64,000 nucleotides of DNA from Litsea cubeba (Eukaryota; Streptophyta; Magnoliopsida; Laurales; Lauraceae), in contig CM022945.1 of NCBI GenBank assembly GCA_012931725.1, forward strand, positions 20,370,318 to 20,434,317, written 5' to 3'. The notes beneath the pieces are model-generated. The model was not told the DNA's origin and searched no databases. It saw nothing but the letters and a program-made list of their open reading frames with translations. Positions 47,601 to 61,300 of the stretch are shown piece by piece. A program made the position numbers and the translations under genes. Position 1 is the first letter of the stretch. Each line of letters opens with the position of its first letter.

Positions 47601-50600
47601 TATTGGGCTGTTGCTGCCTTTTTTTTTTTTTTTGGGTTGCTGTTTTTTTTTTTTTTTTTTTGTGTAATGTGTCTGTTTTTTTTTTTTTTTTTTTTTTTTT
47701 TGGGTTTGCTGCTGCCAACAGCCCAATATTTAGGTCTGTATATGACTCAAAAGGATTGTCTCGAGCGCAACTAATTTGATATATGTATACCCGACTGAGC
47801 CATGCCTTCAAGTATTCATAGGTCCAGAAAACAGAGCCCAAGGGTCTTAAAAACAGAGCCCATATCAAGCCAAGACAGGTAGACTCGGGTTGGGCTCATG
47901 TTGTCCCAGACCACACAATAAACCCTAGACAGAACCCACTCTAAAAGCTATGAGATGCTATATTGTATATATCAGCATACAAAACCCTAATACAGAAAAG
48001 ATCCAGAAAGAGGAGAAACCCAGTAAAGGGAGTAACTAAAAAAAGACTAAAAAAGAAGGAATGATGATGATGGAAGATCAAGACCCAATAGATGGCGCAT
48101 ATGCTTGGAAGCGACGAGCCCAGATCCCTTCCTGAGTCATCAGAATCCATTCCCAACTCGGACGGCCTCCACCAGAAACCACCTTTATGCCATCCGCAGA
48201 CCCAGTACCCCATCTCAGAGAATCCTAGCACCCTAATCACCTCCCGGCCAAACCCCTCTTCCAAAAACCCAACCCTGACAACAAAAAATCCCCACCGATA
48301 CCCCGCTGTCTATCCGAACCCATCATCTCCATTAACCCCCTTCAAAATCGAAATCCAACAAAACCCAGCCTGAACCACTAGCTACCGTCATCTAGAAACC
48401 CAGTCACCATCACAAAAACCCACCCGACCACCGTCCCGAACCCCAGCCAATACCCCAAACAGCCGAGTCCATTCGCTTCCCAATCCCCGAGTCCACAACC
48501 AAATCCCTAATCAAAGCCCCCATTCGAGTCACAACCAAAAAAACAAAAAAGAAGAAGGGAAACAGAAGAGAAGAGGAGTACCGTGCACCGAAGTTGTTTG
48601 CATCATGCATCGACTCTAGCCGTCACCACGGCGATGGCGACTGGCGATGGCGACTGGCGAGGCGATGGTGAGGTTAGGGTTCCTCTCTTCTTTCTTTCAT
48701 TCTCTTCTTTTTTCTCCTTCTCCTCCTCTCCCACATTTTTCACTTAAACGTGTTTCTCCTCTTCCCCCCTTTTTTTTATTTTTCACTTAAACGAGTCCCG
48801 CTCGTGTCGCGTGCGTGTCCCGCACGTGTCCGATAATTATTATTATTTTTTTAAATCAGATACGGATTTCACGTATCCCGGGCGTATCCGTGTCCGATAC
48901 GTCCGGGATACGGATTCGGGGACCTTTTTGACGTATCCGTGCTTCCTAGATGAGCGATAATCGAGATATTTATATAACAAATGTTTGATACAGTATAACA
49001 GGTAGATAAGAGAAGCCATTATCATCAAGACATCAAATAAACCATACAAGCACATCAGAGTCACCAGTAACAGAAGTAACCAGAGGAAGTAACCTTACCG
49101 TAGTCGTAACTGTAAAAGATAAGGCCTTTTATCTTCTACAGTAACCATCACATCTGGATCCAACCGTATCAACGTTGGAGATAAAGACATTAAACCACGA
49201 CATCCATATTATATAATATTCATACATCCAATTTACATACATAGAATCACACAAAGGTACGTCCACAGTTGAAGTACAAAGGACGTTGGGGGTCAGAGCC
49301 AGCCCATCGTCGTCGTCGTCCCAACAACTGTCGATAGACATCAACCATGGGGGTAGCCACCCACCGCTGCCGTCACATCGAATAGGAGCGTACAAGAATC
49401 CATCAATGTCCATAGCCACAACCAAGTCTCAGCCATTGGTCTTACGTGCTATCTCAACCAACAATATCCATAGCCACGACCAAGTTCCAGTCATTGGTCT
49501 TACGTGCTAGATCAATATCACCGTCCATCCACACAGCCGGTCCGAGCGCCGGCGGTCTCAGTACCCACCCACACCTGGTACCTACTGTGTCAATCACATC
49601 ATAATATCAATGTCCATACCGGCATCATAATCCTCGACAGACCAATAGTACATCCACAACCTACAGATCACTAGGTGGGGGTACTCCGAACTGGATAGCC
49701 TTATTATCCTGAATATGAGAGGATAAATGTCAAGGGTACGAGGCACGGAGTTCGGGTATAGCCAGTTCATCCTTGTGATTCCCAACAGTTAATAATGCAT
49801 GCCCCTGTAAACTCCGCTTCTCTATACGCTTAATTAGTATTATCTCATTATACAGTCCGTCTACCAGTATCTACCGTTAAGTTCCTAATATTATAGGTCA
49901 GGACTTCAAGTGCCATGTCCTGACATATCATCCAGTACGGACCGTGATCATGGATCAGAGCCTAAGTGCAATGCCCTGATTTATAGTATCTCTCAAGGCC
50001 TACATCCAAGGTTCGGACCTACCAGCCAGCCTTAGTGTCCGTTTCACCAACATAAGCACCACATATCACAAATCCATCGATGATCGCTGCCCCTCTATTC
50101 AGGTCCAGGGTCCCACTTCACCTAAGACAGTGATTACGGAGTCCCAGATGCTTATTAAGTATCCTTGATGCTCCTGTAGGTAATATAGCATCATAAGACA
50201 TCCATAACCCTTGAATCAAGTTCCATTTTACAACCCAAGACCCTACTTAGGTGGCTACACGGGTCAAGGTTAAGCCCGGTCCTCGACTCGTGTCTAGCGT
50301 ATCTCAAACAGTCCAAATGGAAGGTCAACGGGGCCCACACATGATCAGATCATAAGAGGAAACTAAATCTGAGAAATTGTTGTGCACGGTGTACCGGGTC
50401 GACATCATGGGTCCACGGGTCGACCTGGCATAGTATGAAAGCGGGCAGGTGAACTGGAAACATAAATCACATTTTTCAATATTCTCGGTCGACCTGGTGG
50501 GTCCTTCGGTCGATCGGGTGAACTGCGAGAATTTCCATAAACATCTGGCTGGTGGGGGAATACTGCAGTGTGGCCGGTCGACCGGGCCTCTTGATCGGTC

Positions 50601-53600
50601 GACCGGGTACACTGGGTCAGGTACCCTGTGGGTGATTTCAGCTCCCAGCTGAGGGTCAGTCCACTGTGTGCTCGGTCGACCGCCTGGGTGACCAGGTCGA
50701 TCGGGTACACACGAAAACCAATGTTGTAAAAATCGCTAGGCGGACGCTAGGCGGTGGGCATGGACTAGGGATTAATTCCCGATTAATCCTCGCCTAGCCC
50801 GATTAATCCCCTCCTAGTCCGATTAATCCCCGCCTAGCGCCTAGGCGGTGACCGCCGACTAGGCCGATTTTTGCAACAGTGACGAAAACCATATTTTTAA
50901 GATTACGCTCCTCTTCCATTTCTCATCAAAACCCCATCAAATGGATCCCAGATCTTCACTAATCACTTTCATGCATCAAACACACCTCCCACATCATGAT
51001 CTCATCACCAATGGGCCATTGATCTTCCAAATGGGGGATTTCCATCCATCAATGGCCAAAAATACATAAACAGAGCTTAAACTAACAATTCTACACATCA
51101 TATCATTCAATCAACCATCCAAATACAGAAATCATGCCAAATATCCATAAAAGACAGTAATTACCAATCTAAGCATGTTAATCCATTTAATTAAATAATC
51201 TAAGCATGTCTACCTGCCTAATTAGGAAGGAAACTCCTCAATTAGCTTGAGCTTCTCTCCAAATGCTCCAAGATCACTCCCACAGCTGGATCTACAATTT
51301 CTACACTCATTCCCAAAGAGATAAATGCATAAGGAAGAGGAATCTAAGAGAAATGACTATTTTACAAGGAAATTGAAAAGCGGGTAGGAGATTATCTTCA
51401 CTTAGAGAGAGAGAGAGATCTAGGATGGAATTGTAGAGAGGAAGAGAGTGTCGGAAATGTTTGAGATGGTTGTAGTAGGTTTCTTTTATAGGAATTGGTG
51501 GGATGAAGAATGTCCAAGGTGCCCTCCCTCGCTAGTGTAAGTTTAGGATAAGGATATGAGGGTATTTGGGGAATGTTAAAATAGAATGACTTAAGGGTCC
51601 TAGGTGGCTAATAGAAATAAAGGATAAGGACTTGGGTAGTATAGGTATTCTCATATAATGACTAAAGTATCCTCAAATGAGTGGTTGTGAATAAAGGAGC
51701 CTAAGGGCAATAAAGGTAGGCTTGGCAAAAGTGCCCATGTTTACTTGGTAGAGAATAAAGGAGGCCAATGTCATTTAAGGTATTAGGATTTCTAAAAAGG
51801 AGGGAAAATGTGTGGTAGGAAAGACTATAGTACCCTTATATATTTAATGGGCTAATGGGTTAGGTTATGGGTAGTTGGGTCATTCTGAGGTTAAATGCAC
51901 AACTCTCTAAGGGAAGCCTATCTATAATTAGGATAACATATGGTTGACTTGGTCAAATTGGGTCCCACTAGGTATTTCTAGGGACGGGTCCTCACAATAT
52001 TTGTCCAACATTCCTGTGTTGGGACTGTGTTATGAGCAGTACATTGTAACATTCAACTTTAAATAACTAGAAGCCATGGGAGAATTAGAACTCACAAAGC
52101 CAGCCTCAGGTAGTATAATGCACTTTTTTGTGTAAACCCTAAACCCTTAGAACTCCAAGCATCACAATGTACCCTACTTCTTTCCTTTAAGGAGCAGAGT
52201 AGAAACGGGGAGGGGATGGCAAATGTACATGATAATGAAATAAGCATTGAAAACTACTATCTTTCTTTGTTACCTGAAAATAAGGTACATTTTCAGGGAA
52301 ATTTAAATATCCAAGAACAGCCCAACATACGTACTGTGGCATAGACTTCTGTTAGTTTTTACAAATCTCATTCTTCGTAATTCATTATCTTTTATGGTAC
52401 CTTATGGTACCAGGATATTTTTGTCTTTTTGGGTTTTCCTGCGCTATGATTTGGTAACTCTCACAAAAAACTAAAAAAATCAAAAATAAAATATTTTAAA
52501 TAGTAATGTGAAAAAAACCATAGTTGGAAGCCTGCGGTTTCAAGTCATGTTACCAATAACACAATCACTATATTCTGATTTCCAATGATATTTGACAATG
52601 GGCCCCCATCTACTGAGCAAGCACACATTCTTGTGAGGCCCACCCCCCAGGATTGGTGACTATCCGTGGGGGGCGATCCCTGTTTTATGGTTCATCATTT
52701 TCTTGGCAAAAAAAATAAAAAAACTGTTGCTGCATTTTCGTAGTATTGCCTTTACTATGATTTGGAACCCATCTTATTTGTAGATTCCTTAATATACTTC
52801 TTGATCTAAATTTAGGTTTGAAACCATGGATGGGATTACTGTAAGTATTGATGAGATTTGAAGACAACTTTGATCTGATTCCGCTGATTATTTTGTTACT
52901 TCTAAATTCTGGATATTTGTTGATTAATTGATTTCTTTTCTTATGGTGTCCTTGCCCTGTTTATTATTCCATTTGGATGTCTAAAACTATTAATTCCAAA
53001 AGTCCTTTGAATAGAGTTCTTTCAAGAGCATAGAAAACATATCCTGTGGGTTGATCATGACCTTGCAAGTCTACGACTGCTATATTTTCAGTTAAAAATT
53101 TAACTGGTTTCCATTTGATGGTATTAATGATTGAAATTTTAACCTTTTTCCCCACCAGTAATTGAAGGCACTTCCATTGAAAATGTGACTAAAGCTTCAG
53201 ACAAGATCAAAGTTGTGCTTGAGGAGGTCAGTTTCCGTTTCACGAAGAAAAAAAGGTTTTCTGATTTCAAAACTCCTAATTACATGATTGGTTGTAATTT
53301 CCATTTATGATTCTTTCTGGTTTTTCAAATTTCATACAGTTTGCAAGATTTTGTTGCATTCCACTTTTGCGCAAGATCTTTTTCCCCCCTTTTTGACTTT
53401 TTGCCTGTTGATTGTTGTTCGTTGAGTTTTTCCTGGCATGGATGATGGTGTTCATCTGTATTGTATGTTCTAGTCACTTCCGAACTCTCATTATACTATT
53501 TACCTATGGTTTCCTCTCTCTTTTTTTTATAACTTACCGACTTCTCTTTTTGGTTTGCAGGCAATTAAAAGCCCACAACTTGATTATTCCCACTTCATAT

Positions 53601-55339
53601 CTCTCCCATTGGCTATCCACCCTGGACTTGTAGAGAAGCTAATTGGCTTTCAGAATTCTATACTGGGAAACCCTGAACCTAGCCAAGATGTTATTCTGGA
53701 TAGTGATTCCAGTGAAGATAGTTCAGATGATAGGGAAGATAAGAACATTAAGAACAACCAGTTAGATGAAGGCCTGACTCTTTCGGTTAACCTTAAAGTT
53801 CAAAAAGATGATGAGCATGTTAAAGTTGAGATAGATGATGCAGTTGGAAAGAATGTTGCTATTAAGACAAGAGCTTCTATCTTATCTGATACACCAGCAA
53901 GTATACATTTCTACTTGACATTTTATTCCATGAGATCTTACGTTTGAAAAAAATCTGTAGAATGAAAATAAATTTCTTGTTGTGCCTTTACCTAACCTTT
54001 CACTATATTTGGACACTTTTCTCATTCCAGCTTGCTATTCTCAGGATGCATTGCTTCTATTAACCCTTACTCTTGAAATTTTTGCAATTTGCATGTCCAG
54101 AGAAGCAAATATTTAAAAAGGAAGGCATGGCCAAATGAGAATGCTAGTAATTTCCACTTTATACCAAAAAATTGCAGTAATGAGAAGAAACTGATATGCA
54201 TGCCTTATTCCTAGATTCTTTTCTACGTTAAATGGGGAAAAAGTTCTCACCAAAGTATATGATGAGTGATTAGTTGTCTTTGATTATTTGTAATTCTTGC
54301 CCTGTCTCTCAATGCAACTTTATTTTCCTTCTTTCGTAAAAGGGCAACACTAATGGGTTTGGGGTGGTTGTTGGTTGTGGAATTGTTTAGAAAATCGGAA
54401 TTGTATCGCAAATCATTCAAGGGGATGAATCGAATCGAATCGTATTGTGAATTGTATCATGAGTCTTAGGAATTTTTATTTTCCTAATAAAAATGGAAAC
54501 AATTAAACATTTAAAAAAAAGAGAGAAAAAGAAAACAGTAGTTGTTCATACTCCCAGCCAGAACAACATAAATATGGTGACAAAGAAGACTATGATACAA
54601 TCATCTGAAGAACATTGCTAACACATATTAATATATTTTAAGTGACATATGTAAGTAGTTAAATATGTTTATGATATCATTGTTACTAGGAATAATAAAA
54701 AAGTTGCAATAGTTCTTTTTGTCATCTTTAAATCAAAACTTAAAATAAAATCCAAATCATTAATCTTACATGTTTGGATGTCTCTTAAAGTAGAACATGT
54801 GTTCATGAAGAAAAAATAAAAAATACATAAAAAGGAAAAAACCCCATATGCATAACCAAACGTCTTAGTTGGATGCCTGTGCTTCATATGTAAAGCCTCC
54901 CCAGAATCACGACAAATTCTTAATAAGAGGTTAGTAACCACTAAATAACTTTTTATAATGAAAATGCTAACAAAAAAGAAAAGAAAGGGAAAAAAACCGT
55001 AAAGATTACTAAGATTAACCTATTCGCTGTCGCTACTCTTACTTAGCCGAATCGCTTGAATCATAAGATTCATTGAAACAAGTATCAAATCATAAGATTC
55101 ACACCTGAATCTTAAGATTCGCAAATGGGATTTGTTGATAGAAACAAATTGTTTTCCTTAGGATTCGATATGAATCATAGGATTCTAACAATTGTTGCGG
55201 GTTTGGGCAAGGAGGTGTTAAATAAGTTGATTTCTATTGCAATAATGTTAACTGTTAGGAGGGCATTAAATGGATGGATCAAGTTTAGTGTCTCCTTAGG
55301 GTCTTGCTCTATGATGAAGGAAATTAGATGTGTTTTATG

Positions 55340-55394
<55 letters not shown>

Positions 55395-58300
55395 GCACAC
55401 ACACACAGCGTCACACACAAGGAGGCTAACATGGAAACTGATTCCTTTGTCAGGTTGTAGTTAGACTCCTATAGTCCTATTACCCACTATTGTAATTTTG
55501 TTATATTTCTGCAATAATCTTTTTTCTAATGAAAATTTGGGGAAAGAGTTTTGTCAGACCTTAGCTGCATAAAATGGGCGGGGGAAGCAGAACAGGAGTT
55601 GGATTGGCTGCAGGAGCAGTAAAGTGGTGCTTCTCAAGATCCACATAATTGTCTATAGATGTGAATGTTAAGAAGTGGGAGCAGGGAAGCACCTTGGACA
55701 ACCCTGCAACCAAGGAAAACAGACAACCATGTTGCTTACATGCTGGAATGCTACCCTAGAAGGTTTGGGAAGCCTAGTTTTCAATGTTTAATGCATACAG
55801 TGTACTAGCCACTCAATGTGTTTCTTACAAACACGAATCTTGATCCTTAATGAACCATTATCTTCATCCCAAGGAAGTGGGATTCCTCTTTGCTTCTATT
55901 GTTGGTACCTAGATAATTATGAGGTTGAGGTTTTGAGGATTGGTTTATCCTATTTCTTTGTTAAATACATAGCAAGCAGAGATTAACATGTATTACTTGG
56001 CCTATGATAAAATTTGGACTTGGAATTGCTAGATATTTATGCATACATTACCAACCTCCTTCACAAAACTCAGCACAATATTCATGGGATAATGCAATTG
56101 GGGTTTTAAGCATTTTGACTTACAAGATATTTAAGTTATGCACTGATACGTTACACTGTAAAATGCTATCCACCTATGATGCACAAGTATGGATATGGGT
56201 ATGGTCACGGATATAGGGATGGGGGATACTCTGCACTTTTGAAAATCTAGAACACTGATATGGATAGAGTGTCCTAATTTTTTTGTTTATACTTTAGATC
56301 ACTTTTGAATTGTTGAAATTATCTTTGTTTGTGTTCTTTTCCAACATTTTTTACATTGAGAAGTGCAAAAAATAAAAGAACAAAATGAAATAATGGACTT
56401 AGTGAGTAGGATATGCTAAACCTGCAACCTAGAAATATTGGTGCAGTATTGGGTAACAATATGAGTGCCATACTGGTCCGTCATGGATACGTTGGGCTTG
56501 TACAAGAATCTTGGTATCGTAGCTATCCACATCTGCTACTTTTTTTTTTTTTTGGGTTGGGAGTTAGTTTCTAAATTTATAACAAACTGTCATGCATAGA
56601 ATTTCTTATTGCACATTCCATATTGAAGTCGAGTTATATTCAATCACTTAGTTCATCAAAAATCAAAGTACATCATAAAGTTTCACCTACAGAGTCAAGA
56701 AAAGCAATCTTCTATCTGCTAACACGTGTACACCTATGATACCTGGATAGTTCAAAATTGACAATGTATTGTGTCATTTCATATTCGATACTCCACTTTT
56801 TACGTGTAAGATCCATGTCCCTGCCATATCTGGGCATTTTTAGGTGTACGTGCATACAAGTCCTAATGCATTGGCAATTTTGCTCTCTTTCATCATGCCA
56901 TTTAAATGCTATCTTGTACAGAAATGTAGTTACATGTCATCGTGTCCATTGTCTTGGAGTACTCGTGGGACAATTGGACAGGCCAGTGATTATGAATAAA
57001 GCAACTGGCTTCCTTTTTCTCCATCTTATGGGCCTCCCGGAGCAGTCACTTTCACTGTCTGCAGACTTCTATTAGACACTTCACATTCTTGGATATTTGA
57101 GCTTTATCTAAATTCACTAGAAAAATTATTTAAGGTAATTATGGAATTATTTCATTTCTGCTAGGTGCTGAGCCTGGCATCTCCTGGTTTTGATATTGAT
57201 AATTGTGATCAGTGATCACTGCCCTTACATCCCAATCGAAAGCAATAGACAAGTTAATAAGATACATTGTTTGGCGTTTCTTTCCTGATACAGTGCTGTA
57301 ATATAATGTTTTTTCCCCTGATAATAGTGAAGAGTGATTCCAGTGTAGAATTTTATACCAATCAATGACCATTTTAGTGACATGCACCGGTTTGTCATAT
57401 TTTGTTTATCCATGTCAACTCTGTTCTTGTTGTCAGTATCAGTTCCAGCTGCACATTTGGTGGACTTTTTTATGAGCCTTATGTCTAGCAATGTCATAAA
57501 TCTCCATTTTCAGGAAGGGAGTTTCTTGGCAGATTTTGAAATATTTGGTATTTCCATTCATGTAAAATTTTTGGAAAATAATAAATAAAATAAAATGATA
57601 CATTTTAAGAAAATATTGATACTTGAACAAAATTGTTAGATCAAATCCTTTACCATTAAGGAAAAAAGAAGAAAATATAGATAAACTTAAGATTTTAAAG
57701 AAAATCTTAGTAACATCGCGCTGTTTTAAATAATGGTGATATTTGGAAACTTTGAGATATTTTCCTTTGGAATTATCTTTTATAAAATTTTGAGACTGAT
57801 GATTAGATCTCATTTTTACCAATGGCAATTCAATGTTCTAAAAACCAACTGGTCTGTGAAATGTTGAAGCAATATTAGTTAAAAAAACCTTTTGATGATA
57901 TGGTTTCTCTTCTCAAAATTATGAGATGATACGAAGGACACTTGAAAATATGCAAAATAATGTACTGCCAAAACAAATTATGACGCAGAAGTTGGGGGTA
58001 TGTTGGTAATACCGTTACCCATGGCAGTTATTCACTAATTTGAAATAGTGACAGTAGAAAGAAAATTTTATAGATAGTTTATATTTGATTATGCATTTCT
58101 TAGGTGTAATTAGACTAGATTTAATACCATTTACGACCATTAAGCTCTATGCTGACTGCTGATCCATATTGATTAAATTATGGACTCACAATCTTTTGTC
58201 AAATGGATTAAAGAGACTTGGAAAAACCATGAATCTTTGTTTCATCTTCTGCAGACTTGGGCATTGACAGATCTATATTCATTAAACCCAAAACATTTCA

Positions 58301-61300
58301 CTTAACTGTCCTCATGCTGAAGTTGTGGAACAAAGAACGCCTTGCAGCAGCTACTGAGGTTTTGCAGGTAAACATCTACGGTTGTAAATATAGATTAGCC
58401 AGACATAGATTAATCATTATTATAATATTTTTCGTGCAGAGTGTCGCCTCAAAAGTAAAGGATGCTTTGGAAGGCAGACCTGTTTTTGTCAGGCTTAAAG
58501 GACTGGTAAGATTCTTGCATCAGTTGATGGGATTTGCCAGTTAAAGCTGCAGTTGCAGTCATAGAAGTGTCTTTAGTGTATATAATTTTCTTATGTTGTT
58601 ACCAACAAACTTAATTGTTTTGTATCACATGACGGAGCTGTATTATGGCCTAGGAGCTGTATTATACCCTATGTTGCACAGATACTTCGAAATGGAATGC
58701 ATATCGTGTCCTATTGTATCAGATACTTCACTTCTTATGTGTAAAACCCGTGTGCCGCCATGTCTATGGCGTGTCCTTATCCTGTCCATGCCGTATCGGG
58801 GTGTCGTGGATTATAACATGCTGCCAGTGTGCTATTGTTCTCTACACTTTTAACTGCAGCTCTAAAAATCTGCAGCCCCTAGTGCCGCGTCTCCCCTCCC
58901 CATGCAACCCTCCACACACCAAAAAAAAAAAACATGTGTGGTTTTTGGTTGTTAGCAACAGTACATGGAGCGTAAGGGATCTTGTTGAAATATTTCTGAA
59001 GAAGAAGACTGGCTTTCTGGGGGTGGTGTGATCCTGCTGCCTAGTTGAGACATTTTCTGGAAATGTGATCCTGCTGCCTTGTTGAGAGTTAAGACATGTC
59101 TTTCCTCTTGTACATAACTTCAATGAGAGAGGGTCTGTTTGTAACAATGGCAGAAATTTTGAAATGACAAAGACTGCAATACTTGGGTATTGCACAAGAT
59201 TCCACAAATCGGCCATGTGGCTCTTCTTGTTCTTCCTCTTCTCACAACATGGAACCCTAGTTGCTAATATGGTATTAAAGCTAGGGTTTCAACAATTCTC
59301 TTCTTCTTACTCTCGTTTTTCCCTTCTTCCTTTTCATGAATTTGTCCCTTCTTTCATCTTCTTGTTTTATTATTCTTTATTTTGATGTTTTCACAAAGTC
59401 TCTTTTTTTTTTTTGTTTTTTTTTTTTGATAAGCTAGGCATTATCAATATCTACACCTAGCTTGAGAGGGAGTGTTACTAGATGCATGTTTCTTTAGTTT
59501 TTGACCTTCTATGCAAATTTACCAAAATTGGATTGTAAAAATATCATTGTGGGTGGGTCTGTTTCTAGTAAAGGCAGGATTATTGAAATAATAAAAATTG
59601 CCATACCTAGTCAGGTAGGGGGTGATCGCCCAAGATCCCACAAATCACCTGTGCATCTCCTTTTCCTCTTCTCGCCTCATGAAACCCTATATGCAAATGA
59701 CAGAGATATGAGAAAGATTATAAAGGATAAGAGAGAATGATACGATCATAATTCATAATGGACTGTTATTAGATACAACAAATTAATATGTTGTCAACAC
59801 TTATGCACCCTAAGCAGGATCAAGTGTAAGTTATAAAGCAATTTTTGGGACTGATAGATGAGTTAGTTCAAGATATAGGTATTGGGGATGTTTTCATAGT
59901 TAGAGGTGACTTCTTTCCTACATGGCCATTGAAGGAGATGGCTACAACAGAGCCCATGAAGGATAGGGTTTTGGAGAAAAGAATGATTAAGGGAATTCAC
60001 TTTGATGTGGTCTTTGATCTACCTTGAGAAGGAGGAACAACACCTTGTGGTGTTTTACAGTTTTGGAAACTGCCATTTAAGAAATTGTGTAATCTTCTAT
60101 ACTTGGTCAGTAGTTGTTCCTTATATACCAATCATTGTCCTTTCACTAGAAACTTTATGAGTACATGGTTGATTAAATGATTAATAGGCCTGAAACCGGT
60201 GATTGAATATGTTTATGTCTTGACTTGGTGATTTCTTTCTAGTTTTGTGCTTTGATTATGGTGTGACTATTCCTGGATTGTTAGTTTCTTGCAAATTTTT
60301 GGTAACCTGTTGCCCATTTTATATTGAGGTTTGTTCTTCAAGCTCCTAGAATTTAATTTTAAAGAAGTTAAAAGGAACATATTTAGTTGTGAACTTTGTA
60401 ATGATCAAGAACTCTATTACTTAATGATTTTTTTCCATACATACTTAGGAGTTTTGTCTTGTCTTTCTATTAATGCAGGAATGCATGAAAGGATCACAGG
60501 CAAAGGCCCGTGTCCTATATGCTCCAGTTGAGGAAGTTGGTGGAGAAGACCGCTTGTTACGTGCATGTGGTATCCTGAGGACTTCGATAATATTATTAAA
60601 ATATTTCTGATGATTTTACACCTAGAGTCTCTCACAAGGGCAATTATTCAGTTATAAAATGAACTTCGTCAAGGATTTTTGCATGATGGCAATTACTAGA
60701 GGTCGCACATGCCAATATTGTCCACGGTTTAGTCACTGGGTGTTGCCTACCATGGAATGTCATAGCCCAAATGTCAGGCTGGTCTGCATGCTTATGTATG
60801 GAACGTTCTCCATTCTTGTTTCCTTGATCTGTTCATTTGTCTCACTTTTGACCTATCTAATGAGTGGCTGTGCTGTAATATATGCCAGGCATGTTTTTTT
60901 CTGCACCTGCATTATTAGTTGCCCCTCATTATAGTTTCACATCCTGGGAAGGTCCTTATGAAACTGTCTTAATGAATATCTTCCACATTTCTCTTATGTA
61001 ATATCAGATCCATCAGTTGTAAACTCTAATGCTTGATCACCCACCACTTGACTTTCTTGAACTTCATAGAAACTATTATTGAAGCATATGTTGATGCCGG
61101 TCTCGTTCTTGAGAGGGATGCTCAGCATAGGTTAAAGGTAAGCCTTCCGATTATTTGTATTTATTTCCTCCATCAAACTTCTTGGTATAATGAAACAACA
61201 TAGCTATAACTTGCACACCTCTGTCCATACTCCATACATTATGCTTGTAGATATACTTTCTTGGAGATTACCATTATAGAATTGCTAGATGAATCGAACA

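Larger units (their letters stand above)
46146..51997. mobile_element. Solo LTR (TG...CA, 5-bp TSD ATATT) with nested insertions, ASCC1-like intron 4
   Basis: The element starts TGTAACGCCCCAAAATCCGG and ends AGGGACGGGTCCTCACA. It is flanked by ATATT at 46141-46145 and again at 51998-52002. TG...CA ends plus a perfect 5-bp duplication are diagnostic for LTR-retrotransposon integration. No gag-pol, primer site or polypurine tract is visible and no second LTR exists, so this is best read as a solo LTR left by recombination. Without the 2.6-kb palindrome the LTR would be about 3.26 kb, in the range of large Ty3/gypsy LTRs. Which strand is sense is unresolved, since both ends look like LTR starts. 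Confidence 0.75.

Noticed and set aside
47461..48264. Matching open frames on both strands of the palindrome, with Trp/Leu-rich peptides
   Set aside because: Both are the same sequence read from the mirrored arms; there is no recognisable domain, and poly-T-derived Phe/Lys runs end them. Not a gene pair.
50397..50702. CRISPR-like array of short spaced repeats
   Set aside because: The repeated unit is only an 8-base palindrome with irregular spacers in plant LTR DNA; there is no direct-repeat array and no cas genes.
55344..55419. Functional regulatory GA/CA element
   Set aside because: It is an ordinary compound microsatellite deep in an intron, with nothing to tie it to regulation.
59164..59385. 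Secreted or membrane peptide rich in Phe/Leu
   Set aside because: It lies in intron 8 within pyrimidine-rich repeat-like DNA; its hydrophobicity comes from CTT/TTC runs.
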